DNA from: Girardinichthys multiradiatus
Taxonomy: Eukaryota; Chordata; Actinopteri; Cyprinodontiformes; Goodeidae
Direction of reading: 5' to 3'
NCBI RefSeq assembly: GCF_021462225.1
Contig: NC_061795.1
Span: forward strand, 51,243,380-51,307,379
DNA: 64,000 nt
The position numbers and the translations under genes were made by a program. Of the stretch, positions 1 through 12,900 are shown one piece after another; positions within the stretch are counted from its first letter, which is position 1, and each line of letters opens with the position of its first letter. The notes beneath the pieces are model-generated. The model did no database searches, had not been told where the DNA came from, and worked only from the letters and a program-made list of their open reading frames with translations.

Positions 1-36
1 GTATGTAAAGTTAGATAAACACCAGAGGAGGCTTAC

Positions 37-69
37 ATCTTTGTCCAGATGGCCCTTCGGTTGCTCCCA
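37..69 (-). CDS. Candidate 33-base exon at the left edge
   Basis: A caatag acceptor and an AGAT/gtaagc donor bracket 33 bases without a stop in the phase left by exon 1250..1417 (GSNRRAIWTKM) or in phase 0. This is support from splice sites only. Confidence 0.3.
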
Positions 70-1249
70 CTATTGTGATAGAAGGTCAGATCAGTGGTCA
101 GTGTGAGTGTACCAGAGGGGAGAACATCATGTTAATCCAAGAAAGACTTTACAGAGAAGGAAAAACCAGCCAGAACATTCCAACAAGCAGGAGACACAAC
201 TGAGCATCCAAAAGCAACTTGAGATGCATTTTTTATTGATTTCTGCTTCATGATCAAACAATCATAAAGGAGGCAAAAGCACAGAGTGGTACAGAGAAGA
301 AGAGTAGCTTCACACCTTAAAAGCAGAACTATGCAACACAGTAAAACAGAAAAACACAGCAGAACTCTGATGTTTTCCCAAACAGCTCCACAATAATTCA
401 AACAGTCTGTGTTCTGCATTAACACGCTGTGATTGGTTGATAGTGCGCATTATTTTTGGCAAAATGTGAAAATGTAGAATGTTTGGTTCAAATTGAATGA
501 AGATGGTTTCATTGTTTCTGCAGAACACAGAAACACAGAAGGACAGTAGGGGACAGCGCAGGAAGTTTCAAACGTTAAAGTCCAAAATCACACGTTTTAT
601 TAAAAAAGAAACTGAAAACTCAGACAGTTATCTCACTAAAATTCTTCTAACCTGAGATCCTTCATCTACATCTGATTGATTTTTCTCTTTTTGGATCAAA
701 ACGCTTCACTTTACGCTTACATTGACTGATTCTGCTTCTCTTTGCTGGGTTCTGAGCAGAATTGCTGTGAATGCTTATATGCAAGGTTGATGGAAATCTA
801 TAGTTTAACTGAACACATCACCGTTGGAACAAAGAAACACATGAGGAGCAAGCACCCATGCAGCTTCCTTACTCTTTATCTCCTTTACTGTAAATGCAAA
901 GCATGCGAGGAGAGAGAAAAATAAAAATGTTTCAGTGAAAATCCAGATAATCAGGATGCTTGGTTTATTTTATATGCACAACATTTAACATAACAGCTTT
1001 AGAATGTGTTTGGTCTACAGATAACAGATAAATCTGAACAAAAACTGGAAAAAAATCCAGTTAGAAAAACTTTTAAGAAAGACAAATGAAGCATTTTTAA
1101 ACTGTTTAGAGCAGCTTAATTTCTGCACTTGTGTATTAAATATTCAAGACATGTTGTGTTTTTCTTTAAATGATTAATGTCACTTTAATGACTAAAATAT
1201 GCTGACATCCAAATGAAGGCTTAACCCCACATTAACTGCTGCTCCTCAC

Positions 1250-1417
1250 CTCTGACGTCCTCCTGCAGGAGCCACAGGGACGGTCAGGGTTGTAAGTTTG
1301 GGGTCCTGAGGGGTGAGACTTTGAGATGTCTTGCTCTTCTCCTCGCCTCCACCTCCTCCTACTGCTCCTCCTGCTTTCTCATGGTCAATGTCCTCGATGT
1401 TTACAGCTGGACGGCGG
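1250..1417 (-). CDS. cngb1: cngb1-like Gly/Glu-rich exon
   Basis: The exon encodes [20 protein letters not shown] and then Ser/Thr/Pro-rich sequence, ending in phase 2 at a gtgagg donor. Two acceptors are possible (at 1407 or 1418), so the start is uncertain by 11 bases. At least one exon seems to be missing between it and 4755 because the phases do not join directly. Confidence 0.5.
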
Positions 1418-4400
1418 CTGGAACTCTCTGGAGAGTCACAGAATACAGTTGTTTCTTGAACATCACAAATAAAGATGCTTCTATTTAAACTGGAATATTG
1501 TCACAAAGTCATTCAATTCAGAAAGTGAAACTGGTGTTTTATAGTTATCGGACACAAAGTGAAATATTTCATGTGTTTACTCTGCCAGTTTTGATGAGTC
1601 AGCAAAGAGGAGCGCCAGGTTTAAAACATAAAATCTTCTTTCAATATTATTTAATTTTGTTGTAACTGTTGTGTAATGTTTGATGGTGTGGTCTAATATT
1701 TATTGTCCCTTTTAAATAAAACTAGAAAAATCATTCTGACTTCCAGAAAACCCAAAAGTTAGTTTCTCAGTGAATTACATTTTATCAGACCAATAAACAT
1801 GATTTTAATCCAGAAATGTGTTCCTACAGAACAGTAGGTCCATGTTCTGTTCAGGATCTGCTCTCAGTATGTGGTCTGGGCTCCTTTTGCATGAATTACT
1901 GCATCAGTGCAGCGTGGCATGGAGGAGATCAGCCTGTGGTTCTGCAGAACTGTTCATAAAGCCCAGGTTGCTTTGAAGATGACTTTCTGTTGGTCTACAA
2001 TGTTGGTTCTGGTGTCTCTCATCTTCTTCTTGACAACAGCCCACGGATTCTCTGTGAGGTTTGAGTCAGGCCCGTTTGCTGGTGTTTCCATGGTGACTGT
2101 TACCTCTGCCAGTGTGTGCCGGTTTTCCTGTTGGAAAATGAAATCAGCATCTCCATGAAGCTGTCAGCAAAAGAAGGCATGAAGATTTCCAAGATGTCCT
2201 GGTAGATGGCAGCTCTGACTTTGGACCTGATAAAACCCAGCGGATCAGAACCAGCAGATGACATGGCTTCTAAAAGCAACACTGACAGTGGAAATGTCAC
2301 ACTGGACCTCCAGCAGCATGGATTCTGGGTCTCTCCAGTCTACCTCCAGACTCCGGGACCTTGATCTCCAGATGAAATCCAAACTTTTACTTTTATCTAA
2401 AAAGAGGACTTTGGACCAGTGAGGAACAGATAATGTGGTTCTGATGTTCAGGGGTGGATTACCACAAGAAATCTAACAGTTGTATTCCATTTTCTGGGTG
2501 CGTCTGCTTGGTTGATCTTAAAGTTGTGACTCCAGGAGGAGTCCACACCTCATGAATCTGTTCAAAACTCTTGAATGGTCTTTGCTATACAATATTTTCA
2601 AGGATGCAGTTATTCCTGCTGCTAGTGCACCTTTCCCACCACACTTTTTCCTTCTACTCAACTTTCCATTAATATGCTTGGACACATAGTTCTGTGAACA
2701 GCAGCTCCTTTAGCAATGACCTTATGTGTCTTCTCCTCCTAATGGAGGATGTTAGTGACTGCAGGACAATCAGCTGTCTTCTCCATGATTGTGTACACCG
2801 TGACATGGACATAACAGAACATTTCTGGATTAATATCTTTTTTTATTGGTCTGATGTAAGATCGTAATTTTCTGAGAAACTTAATTTTGGGTTTTCATTT
2901 GCTGCAAAGCAGATTGATCAAAGTTCAAAGAAAGAAAGACTTAAAAATATCACTCAGTTGGCAATGGATCTATTAAATGAGTTTCACTTTTTGAATTAAA
3001 TTATTGAAATAAATGAACTTTTCAGTGACATCTAATGATATTGTAGATGTGCCTATATCCTATATTAAAGAATTAAGACAAAATCTGGTGAAATCCACAT
3101 TATAAAAGACCTATAGGTTGCATGTGAAGCATTGCAAGGCTGAAAATGCTCAACAAGCAGAAGCAGGACAGCAGGCAGATTTAGAAGGACCTACATCCAG
3201 CTAATACTAGACGATCCGTCAGTGAACTGGGACACAAACAAGTGTGTCCTGATTGCTGGGAACTATCTCACTCATCTGCCAAGTCATCCAGTCTTACTTA
3301 TCCGGCTCACGCGTTTCCAGTGAAATCAGTTCTTCTAACCCTCAGACAGTAAACTGCACAGGCTGAGAATTAAACCAACAACTTCAAATATAGTGCTACA
3401 TCCACCTAAACCTTTCAGAAGGTGTTCCTGGAGATTCTGTGATGTAATAACTTGACAAAGAAAGGCTCTGGTAACTTCTAGTTGGTGATCATGACTGACT
3501 GCAGCTGGATGATCTCAGTCCATGAGAATGTCAAACTGGATAATGAGACACTGCTGTTCCAGCATTTTCCTGTTGGTGGCAGGCTTGAGCTTAGATTGTT
3601 CCTGGGTTTTGTTCTGAACCTCCTTCTCTGTTTTCTTTCCCCAGAGGGGGGCAAAGGCCTTATTGTTGGAGACTTGCCCTGTGGTCTGCTGGACCTGAAA
3701 CTGAAATGATTGGACATCATGGCCTTTGTTACATTTGGGGGGCAGGAGGGCTTGAGAACAACATCTTAATGATGACGTATAGATGGCATGATATTGAGGA
3801 CAGCATCTGAAGAAATCAACCCAGAAGATAAAACTCAGACATAAATGGGTCTTCCAGATGGACAACAATGTCCCTCAGCATACCACCAGATGAGCTACAA
3901 AGGTCAAATAAACTCAACGTTGTGGAGCGGCCATCACAAATGTGTGTGCGAGGAAGGCTGCCTGCACAACCCGACCCAGTTACACTGGTTCTGTCAGGAG
4001 GAATGGGCCAAAATTCTAGCAAACTACTGTGAGAAATTTGGAAGAAAGCAGGAATAGTTTAAAGGGCAGTTCCACCAATTACTGAGGAAATATAGAGAAA
4101 CCTCTGAGGTTTTAAACTTCTTTAAATTCTGACATTTAGCAAATCTAAATAATTTTGTTGACCCTCATTTACCTAAAACAGAAAAGGTTTAATCTGATTT
4201 CATGTCAGACAGTGAGGAAACATGCTGTTTTTTCCTACAGTGGATGGAAATATCTCTGTAATATTGACACAGTGGGCTGCAGAGTTCACATAAATACAAA
4301 CAGGCACAGAAGATGGAAAAAGAACCGTTCAAGGAAATGTTTCAAAGTTCTGAACTGAGATGAGAATCTCTGTCATAATTAGCACTGTATCTCTACATAA

Positions 4401-7400
4401 CAGCTATAATAAAAAATAAACAAACTGTAGACATTTTAAATGGTACTTGTGAAACCTTATTATAGTTTTTCTGCTTTATTTGTTGTTGCAGGTTTATCAG
4501 ATTTTATGGTTTTTATAGTTTATTTCTATGTTTTTCTCCTCAGTCTTAAGCTGCTAGAACCAAATGACAGAGAATGACTGAGAAACTGAGCTAGCTTGTG
4601 AAATGAAAAAATGGTATGACCTGTATGAAAACAACTCCATGCTACAACACAAAGCAGTCACTGCTGCATCTTCATGCTACTGAACACACAGGAAGTTCAT
4701 CCTGACACCTGAACTGAATTTCCTTCTTTCAAATACTTTGTTTAATTCGCTCACCTTAGAATTATGGATGGATGGGTTATAACTGAAAGACTTAACTTCC
4801 ACTAACGCAAGTTCACCTGCAGAAACATCTGAGTCATCTTCAATGAAGAAAGCTGGATTAGCGAGCCCAGACAGCTGCCGGGGCAGCGGGTGGAGCTGCT
4901 TCGGTGGCGGGCTGGCGATGGGCGGCAGGCGTAGATAGGAGGGGACATTGGGAAGCTCAAGGGTGCTACTGCTGGGTGAGGATGGAGAAGGGGAGCGAGA
5001 CCTCAGGTAAGGATGATGAGGGGGAGGGAGAGGTGAGTGTTGCATGAGATGATTGAGTTCTAAATCCTGCTGCTTCTTATCTTGCTTTTGTTTCTGCTGT
5101 TGTTGTTGTTTCTTAGGCATCTTGTGGCATAAGGCTGTTGAGGCGGTTCCGGATGTTTAGGAAGCACTCCTGAGTTCGTCCGGGAAACTGAGACAGCTTC
5201 TGTGGGATAGTAGAAAGGCTCTGAGTGAGGCCGGAGAGACAGTGGTCCGCTGAACCCTCTGCACCTTTGGGTAGAAGCTCAGTGAGGGTCTGGGCGATGC
5301 TCCGTGGGAACTGTGTGAGTCTGATCTGGGAGAACTCGTGCCGTATCTCAGGAGGCAGGGAGGGTATGTGCCTGGTAACGTCTGAGAGCTGGGTGGGGAG
5401 CTTAGGCATGGAGGGTATTTTAGGAAGAGAGATGCCGTTCTCTTTGAAGAACGCGTTGATGTTGCCAAAGCACTCAGAGGTGGGAGGAAAGCGCATCAGG
5501 CAGTTCTTAAATGAATCACAGCTGACCGGAGCTATGAAGGAGACAGGTGGAAAGGCAGGTAAAGTCAGGAAGAATGAAAGCAAGGCAGAACATGAGCATT
5601 ACTGACAATAACACTGTAATACTTTGCACATTAAAAAGAAAGTTAAAGTTGAGAATGATGATGCATCCATCAACCAAACAGCTGCTGCAGAAAAATGATT
5701 TTGTAGAAATGAGATTTTACAAACCTCCACATCCGTCACCAGAAGCATCTTCATCCTGCAGAAAACATTTAGAGATGGCAGCAAATGAAGGAAAATGATG
5801 AAAAAATAAAATGGTAAACGGCCTGTACTTGTATAGCCCTTATCAAGTCCCCAGAGACCTTAAAGCGATTGACACTATAATCAGTCATCCACTGACAGTG
5901 GTGAGCTACAATGTAGCCACAGCTGCCCTGACAGATGTGAGGCTGCCATACAATCGGCACCACCGAGCCCTCTGACCAGCCCTCAGTAGGCAAGGTGGGT
6001 GAAGTGTCTTGCCCAGGAACACAATGACTGAGACAGACATAGCAGGGGCTCGAACTGGCAACCCACCGGTTACAAGACAAACCCCTGCCACCGTCGCCAT
6101 GATCGGCCATGTATAAATAAATATTATTCTACATTTAACAAAGGTTTCAATAGAAACTGATGAATAAAGGATCTATTATAAGAAATAATTAGAGCTCTTT
6201 TTGTTTTTGTCTGTTAGATATGACATGAAGGGACAGAGTGGACAGAGTCAAAGTGTTAAATAAAGATAACAGTTACATGTAATTCATGGTTAATTAAAGC
6301 AATTAACATTTAATTAACAACCATCACCGTTACACAGCAAACATACTTTATCTGCAGCATTGTCTGTGTTAGAAGCTAGAGCGTCTTCTGCTTTCTGGGG
6401 CTGCTGGGTCACAGCTTCTGAACTGGCTTCCTGGTTCTCGGTCTCTGGTTCTGGTCCAGCTTCTGACTCTGGCTCAAAATTCTTTCCTGGTTCAAGACCT
6501 GGTGTTGGGGAGGTTGAGGTCTCCTGCTGCGGCTCAGGTATTTCTGTGCAGATGTAGATTTTTAGAACTTACAGCAGATACTGTATCAGGTGGTGGTCTG
6601 GACTTTTCTTTGAAAAGTCTATCTCTACCTGGTTCCTTGATGGTTGATTCCTCAGCATCTGTGTTCTGCTCTTCTTGGACTAAAGTGTTTTCTTTTCTGC
6701 AGGACAGAACAGAAGATTCAGTTAGAGACAGAACAGAACCGTATCTAACAGTAGTGGTACCGCCCCATGTAACTATGTGACTAAAGTACCACATAGACGT
6801 GGAGCATGTCAGTGAAAGGCAGGAACGGATTACCATCAGCTATAAGAGAGTCTTCTTCATGTTCTATATTTAAGGCTCATCATAAAGAACAACATGTATT
6901 TCTTTATTATTTTATTTTGTTTTGACACTCATTTGTGTAATGTTAAGAGATGTATTGTCAGCTTTAATCTTGGATATAATTTATCTTTTTGTGTTGAACC
7001 AACAGTCTGATTGGGGAAAATTAGCCTATGGCCTAAACCTACAACATTTACCTTTACATTTAAATACACAAGAAGCTATTGGATAATTTGATAGGGAGAA
7101 CAGACCTATAACTGGGACACAGGAAGCAACACTTTATTACAAGATCACATTATGAAATATAAACTCTGTAGAGTTGCTCAGTGGGAGTAAATCTGCCCCA
7201 GATTAACTTTGTTGGTTCTGTGGGTGGAAAAAGAAAGATTCAAAACAACTGCTGTGAAGTACAGATTGATAGCTGATTCTCTCCTAGATGAAGCCACTAA
7301 AGAAGCTATTACTGCTATTAACTCTTTCTCTTTCTTTCACATAGAAAGTACTCCTGGACCAGTGCTTCCGTAGTTCAAATCTCCAGTCGGCCGTGATAGA

Positions 7401-9880
7401 TGGCTGCTCAAATAATCCATGTTCTGGTTTTGTTGCAGATGTCTTGCTGTTAAAAGGAGGTCTGTCCTTTCCACTGTCACCCTATACTTGCTCAGAATGA
7501 GGGATTGCTGCAGAATCAACAACCCCATGTTATCAGCTGGGCTTCCTTCCTAACTGGATTTGACTGCATCATTTAAAAACGATGCAGGGTCAGTCTGGAA
7601 TGTATGTAATTGATCTGGAATCTATATGACTGAAATGATGTGATTATATATTTCTGGACACAGACTGGATGTATTTGTCTTGTGCCATGAGATATCATTT
7701 GTTGTGAACTGACACTAAATAAATTAGTTATGTGAAAAATTCAGCATACATACAGTTTACATGAACTTCATTTTCCAATGTCCAGTTTTCAGAAACACAA
7801 AATCAATTTTTGTAACATTTTTAAACTTTACACTCTAAATTATAATGGTTCAAATATTTCCAAAAACATCTGAACTTTAATATGAAATCTGCCAAAACTA
7901 CCAATGGATGGATGGTAAATGGACTGAATTTATATAGCACTTTTCCAGACCACTCAAAGCACTTTACACTAGAGCCACATTCACCCAATCACATTCATTA
8001 ACGCTCACACATTCATTCATTCAGGTAATAACGCTTCTACATGAGAAATATTTTTACATACTCTGTTTTCTTCTTTCCATACTGTAAACAGTTTTCCATG
8101 ATGTTTAATATATTAATTATTCCGAGAATATGACATGTTTTAAACCAGATTAATTGCTCTTACTGAACTTTCAGGGCTTAACTCGAAAACAACCCAGATT
8201 ACATCAGTCGGAACCATCTACTTCATACTGAGGTTTATTCCGGCTGTGTGAGGACCAGCTTTTAGCCTCATGTCAGCAGAAAGCTTTCAGTAAAACGTAA
8301 ACTAAAGATGAGTTTTTCTCTGAATATGGAAGGACATTTTTTAGTTTTATAACCTATGATGTGAATTAGCGCAGGGTTATCAGTTCTCAGTACTCACTTT
8401 CTCCGATTGAGCTGAGATAGTACTGTTAGTATTCCGGGCTCAAAATGTCCGCCAGCATCAGAATCACAGACTGGACCATGAAGCAGATCAGCTGATCTCA
8501 TCCAGTTCAAAACGTCCTCAAAGTGTTGCTGTTTATCAGTCAGCGGCTGCAGGAGCGGCTGTTACCGGGGCAACCGTCGGGAGGAAGAGTGAGAGGGCGG
8601 AGGGAGGAAAGGCGGTTGCTAGGGGAAGCTGCGGTTGCTATGGCGCAGGGTTGTGACGCTGCTGAGGAAAACCTCGCGGGATTTAAAAATCTGCTGCGGG
8701 ACCTCCTGAGAGAGGTGGGATTCAGACGGTCCTTCCCAATACTCGCGGAGTTGATGGGTTCGAGTCCGTAGTGTGACCCAATTCTCCAGAGTGGTCCTTA
8801 GCCCCGCCTCCTTTGTGCCCCACATCCGCCCTTCGGCGAAGCCCGAAGTATATTACCCACAATTCACTGCTGCAGATGACGTTCTGAGCAAAAACCAATC
8901 ACAACCGTCAACGTAACCAGCCATCAAATCAGAATAATAAAAACTGCGTAAACTTTAGACAGCAAGCCGACAAATATATTTTTTTACTGGTTTTCCAGCC
9001 TCAAAATTGTAAGAAACCAGTGGGTCCAGAGTGAGTCTGGGCCAGTAGATCATAACACAGAAGTTACCTTTCAAACAAACACTGGAGCAGCGAGAGTCTG
9101 GTGTATAAACCTACGTCACTTCCGGCACTTTCTTCTCCTCAAAACAATTACTTGTTGCAGTTTTAAATAGTTTTTTTAGCAGCAAAACTGTGAAAACAGC
9201 GCTGGTTCCCGCCCTTTTTGATGTTACGGTGCAGAGGTGCAAGTCGATGACGTCACCTCTACTGTCCCAATTCTCCAATTTTACAGCTTGTAACCTGCGC
9301 ACTTCGACCCCTACATGCACTTGTACAAAGTACACACTTCATAGAGGGGCGTAGGGTGTAGTGTGGGTATATGAGTTTAGTGCCCTCAGCTTTGTTTCAC
9401 GTTCCCTTTAGTCCTCAGTTCAGTTATTTATTCTGTAAACTTGCGATTTTCTCGTTTAACGTTTTAAAATATTTTTTATTGGTTTCTTTAGTTTGGAATA
9501 ATATAAAAAACACCAAAACACAAGTTCTATGCATAAGATTAGTTTTTGTATGGTGAGAATGGACGCAATGGATGAATTATTCAGGTCATAAACATGGAAG
9601 AAACTATTTTCGTTTTAGTTATATTACTTTTGCACATAGTAATTTTGGATAAACTCTAAGATAAAAAAACAAAACAATGAAATGACTTTTATTATGACAT
9701 AATATTATAAAGGAGAAAGCCCCACTCAACCACTAAAACTGACTAAGAATTTACTGACCTTAAAAATGATAAATTATTAATAGGCAGCAAACAATGTGAT
9801 AAATAAATTTAAAAATGTACAATTGGGCAAAGAACAACAACAGAGTGATGAAAAGTAACTAATAATTGTCAAATGACTCA

Positions 9881-9935
<55 letters not shown>

Positions 9936-12900
9936 AGTCAGTCATTTTCTACCGCTTATTCCATAGTGGGTCGTGGGGGAGCTGGTGCCTATCTCCAGCA
10001 GTCTATGAAGGGGAGGCGGGGTTCACCCTGGACAGGTCGCCAGTCCATCGCAGGACAACACACAAACAACCATGCACACACTCATTCATACACCTAAGGG
10101 CAATTTAGAGCGGCCATTGAAGAGTTTCTTGAATTACATTCACTGGTTTGTGTTAATGATGGATGTCCGACTAGGTATGATTGTAGTAGGAATTTAGAAA
10201 GTGTTTTAGATTTAACATTAGTATCAAATGGAATAGCTGGATTTACATCTTGGGAGGTGCTTTGTGATTATCCTATGGGTAGTGACCATTTTCCGATTAT
10301 AATATCAGTTGGTTCTGAAGTAGTTAAAGAAGAGGAAGTACTGATTCCAAGATGGAGACTCAGTAGGGCTAATTGGGAATTTCTTTCAATATTTAGTTAA
10401 AAACCAGTGTGATAAACTAGAGGAAAACTTGTTTTCTGATGTGGAGTTATGTAACTCAAAAATTGTGTCTGTTATTATTAATGCAGCTGAAACTGCAATT
10501 TCTAAAACAGGGGGAAGAGGAAGTAAAAAATCAATTCCATGGTGGAATGAGCAATGTAGTATTGCTATAAGGGGAAGAAATAAAGCTTTTAAATCGGTAA
10601 GGAGATGGCATACTTTTGAGGCATTAATTCAATATAAGAAAGCACAAACTATAGTTAGGAAGACTATTAGAGCAGCTAAGAAGGTATGTTGGAGGCAGTA
10701 TTGTATTTCTATTGGAAGTTAAACCAAATTATCTGAGGTATGGAGAGTTATTAAGAAAATGAATGGTGTTAAGAAGAAATTTTCATTACCTGTTCTAGAA
10801 ATTAATGGGAAAATAGCTGTTAGTAATAAAGAAAAGGCAGAGTTATTAGCAGAAACGTTAATTACAGTGCATAGTTCAAAAAATGTATCTGAAGATATAA
10901 AGAGTTATAAAGAGGAGATTTAACTGAAAATCCAGGAGTCACTAATAAGAGAATAGTTTCAGATCAAGAGCTAAATATGCCTGTTACTATGTATGAGCTA
11001 AAAAAAGCTATTTTTAATGCTAAACAATCAACACCAGGAAAAGATGGAGTTTGTTATATAATGCTTAAACATTTAAATGATATATCTCTTACTGTTATTT
11101 TAAAACGTTTTAATCTGATTTGGGAGACGGGAATAATTCCTGCTGCATGGAAACAGTCAGTTATAATTCCTGTGTTGAAGCCAGGTAAAAACGCAACAGA
11201 CCTTTCAAACTATAGGCCTTTAGCTCTTACATCTCAATTAGGGAAAATAATGGAAAGAATTGTAACAGATAGCCTATCATATTTTCTTGAAAGTAAAAAT
11301 GTATTATGTACTTTTCAAAGTGGTTTTTGGAAATCTTTATTTGCAGATGATGGGGCTCTGTGGGTGCGAGGACATTAATCTCATATATTTGCAGAAAAAG
11401 ATGCAGGATGCCATTTTGAAAGTGGAAGGTTGGGCAAATAAATGGGGATTTAGAATTTCAGTTGCAAAGTCCCAAGTTATTTGTTTTTATAGAAGTTAAT
11501 TTAAATCTTTATAATCAGAAGCTTGAACAAGTGAATAAAGTGAGGTTTTTAAGAGTCATCTTTGATGAAAAATGAACTTGGTAACAGCACATAGAATCAG
11601 TCCAAAATAAATGTAAAAAAGTGAATAATTTGTTGAGATGTCTCTCTGGACAGGAATGGGGAGCTTCAAGAAGTGCGCTGTTGGGAGTATATCAGGCTCT
11701 CATGAGATCTTTCTTGGATTATGGATGTATAGCATATATGGCAGCTGCTGACAGCCATTTGAGGAAACTTGATAGTGAACAAACACAACAGTTAAGAATA
11801 TGTTGTGGAGCTTTCAGATCATCTCCTTTAGCTGCTTTGCAAGTTGAAATTGGTGAGCTTCCTTTAAGATGAAGAAGATTGAAGCTAATGTATGTGTATT
11901 GGGTAAACCTACAGGGACACAATTATGATCATCCAACTAAGGCTGTGCTGCAGGACGGTTGGGAACATCAGAAATCTGATTGTAAAAGATTTGGATGGAT
12001 TGGGGACATAAAAGCTCATAATTTTGGATTGACTCCGTTCCAGTATAGTAGGAATAGAGGGAAAATGAAGAAGTAGATATATTAGCTAAACAGGCCTTGA
12101 AATCAGATATTATTAACTCAAGTATTCCTTTAAGCAACAGTGAGGGTAAATCTATCATTCAAAATAAAATCCTTAAAGTTTGGCAGGAACAATGGGATAA
12201 TCATGACACTGGTAGAGATTTATATAAAATTAAAAAGTATGTGGGGGGTAATAATTGTATGAATGGTAGGCGGAAAGAAGACGTAGTAATATCTCGACTT
12301 AGAATTGGTCATACTGGACTTAATAGTTCTCTATTCAGAATAGGGAAACATGAAACAGGGACTTGTAATTATTGTAAACAGATGGAAACAGTAGAGCATG
12401 TATTATTAGAATGTAATAAGTATTCAGAGGAACGTCAGCAACTAAAATCGATACTAAATAGAGAGAAAATAGGATTTTCTATGATAAATCTTTTAGGAAA
12501 TAAATCAAATTATGTTAGAAATAAATTAGGTTTTTTAAAAACACAGGGTTATTTAATCGTATTTAAAGTATGTGTGTATGCATTTGCGTACACACACTCA
12601 CATACATATATATATATGTATGTGAGTGTGTGTGGATGTGAATTTGCACATTCGTATATACTATTGAGGTTTGTATTATTATATTCCCTCTGAGATTATT
12701 GATGACCACACTCCAGTCTTAACTTGGTTGCCATCCGCCAATAAAAAAACAAAAGAAGAAGAAGGCGTGGTAAGGCGTATTCGTCACTTCCTGTTCTCAC
12801 TGTTGCACTCAGTGAATTGTTTGGTGTGTGAAGCTCATCGTTTGATCTGATTTCTCTCTACTGTGATATCTCTTACTTGTTCTAATACATAAGCACGTTA

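Noticed and set aside
5225..5605. 126-codon plus-strand frame
   Set aside because: It is opposite the large host exon 4755..5531, whose minus-strand frames have better splice support and composition.
6000..6112. tRNA gene
   Set aside because: The tRNA-like stretch is inside a dispersed SINE-like repeat and no intact cloverleaf could be drawn.
9866..10108. YIYIYI-rich frames on the plus strand
   Set aside because: They are translations of the TA microsatellite running into a dispersed repeat.
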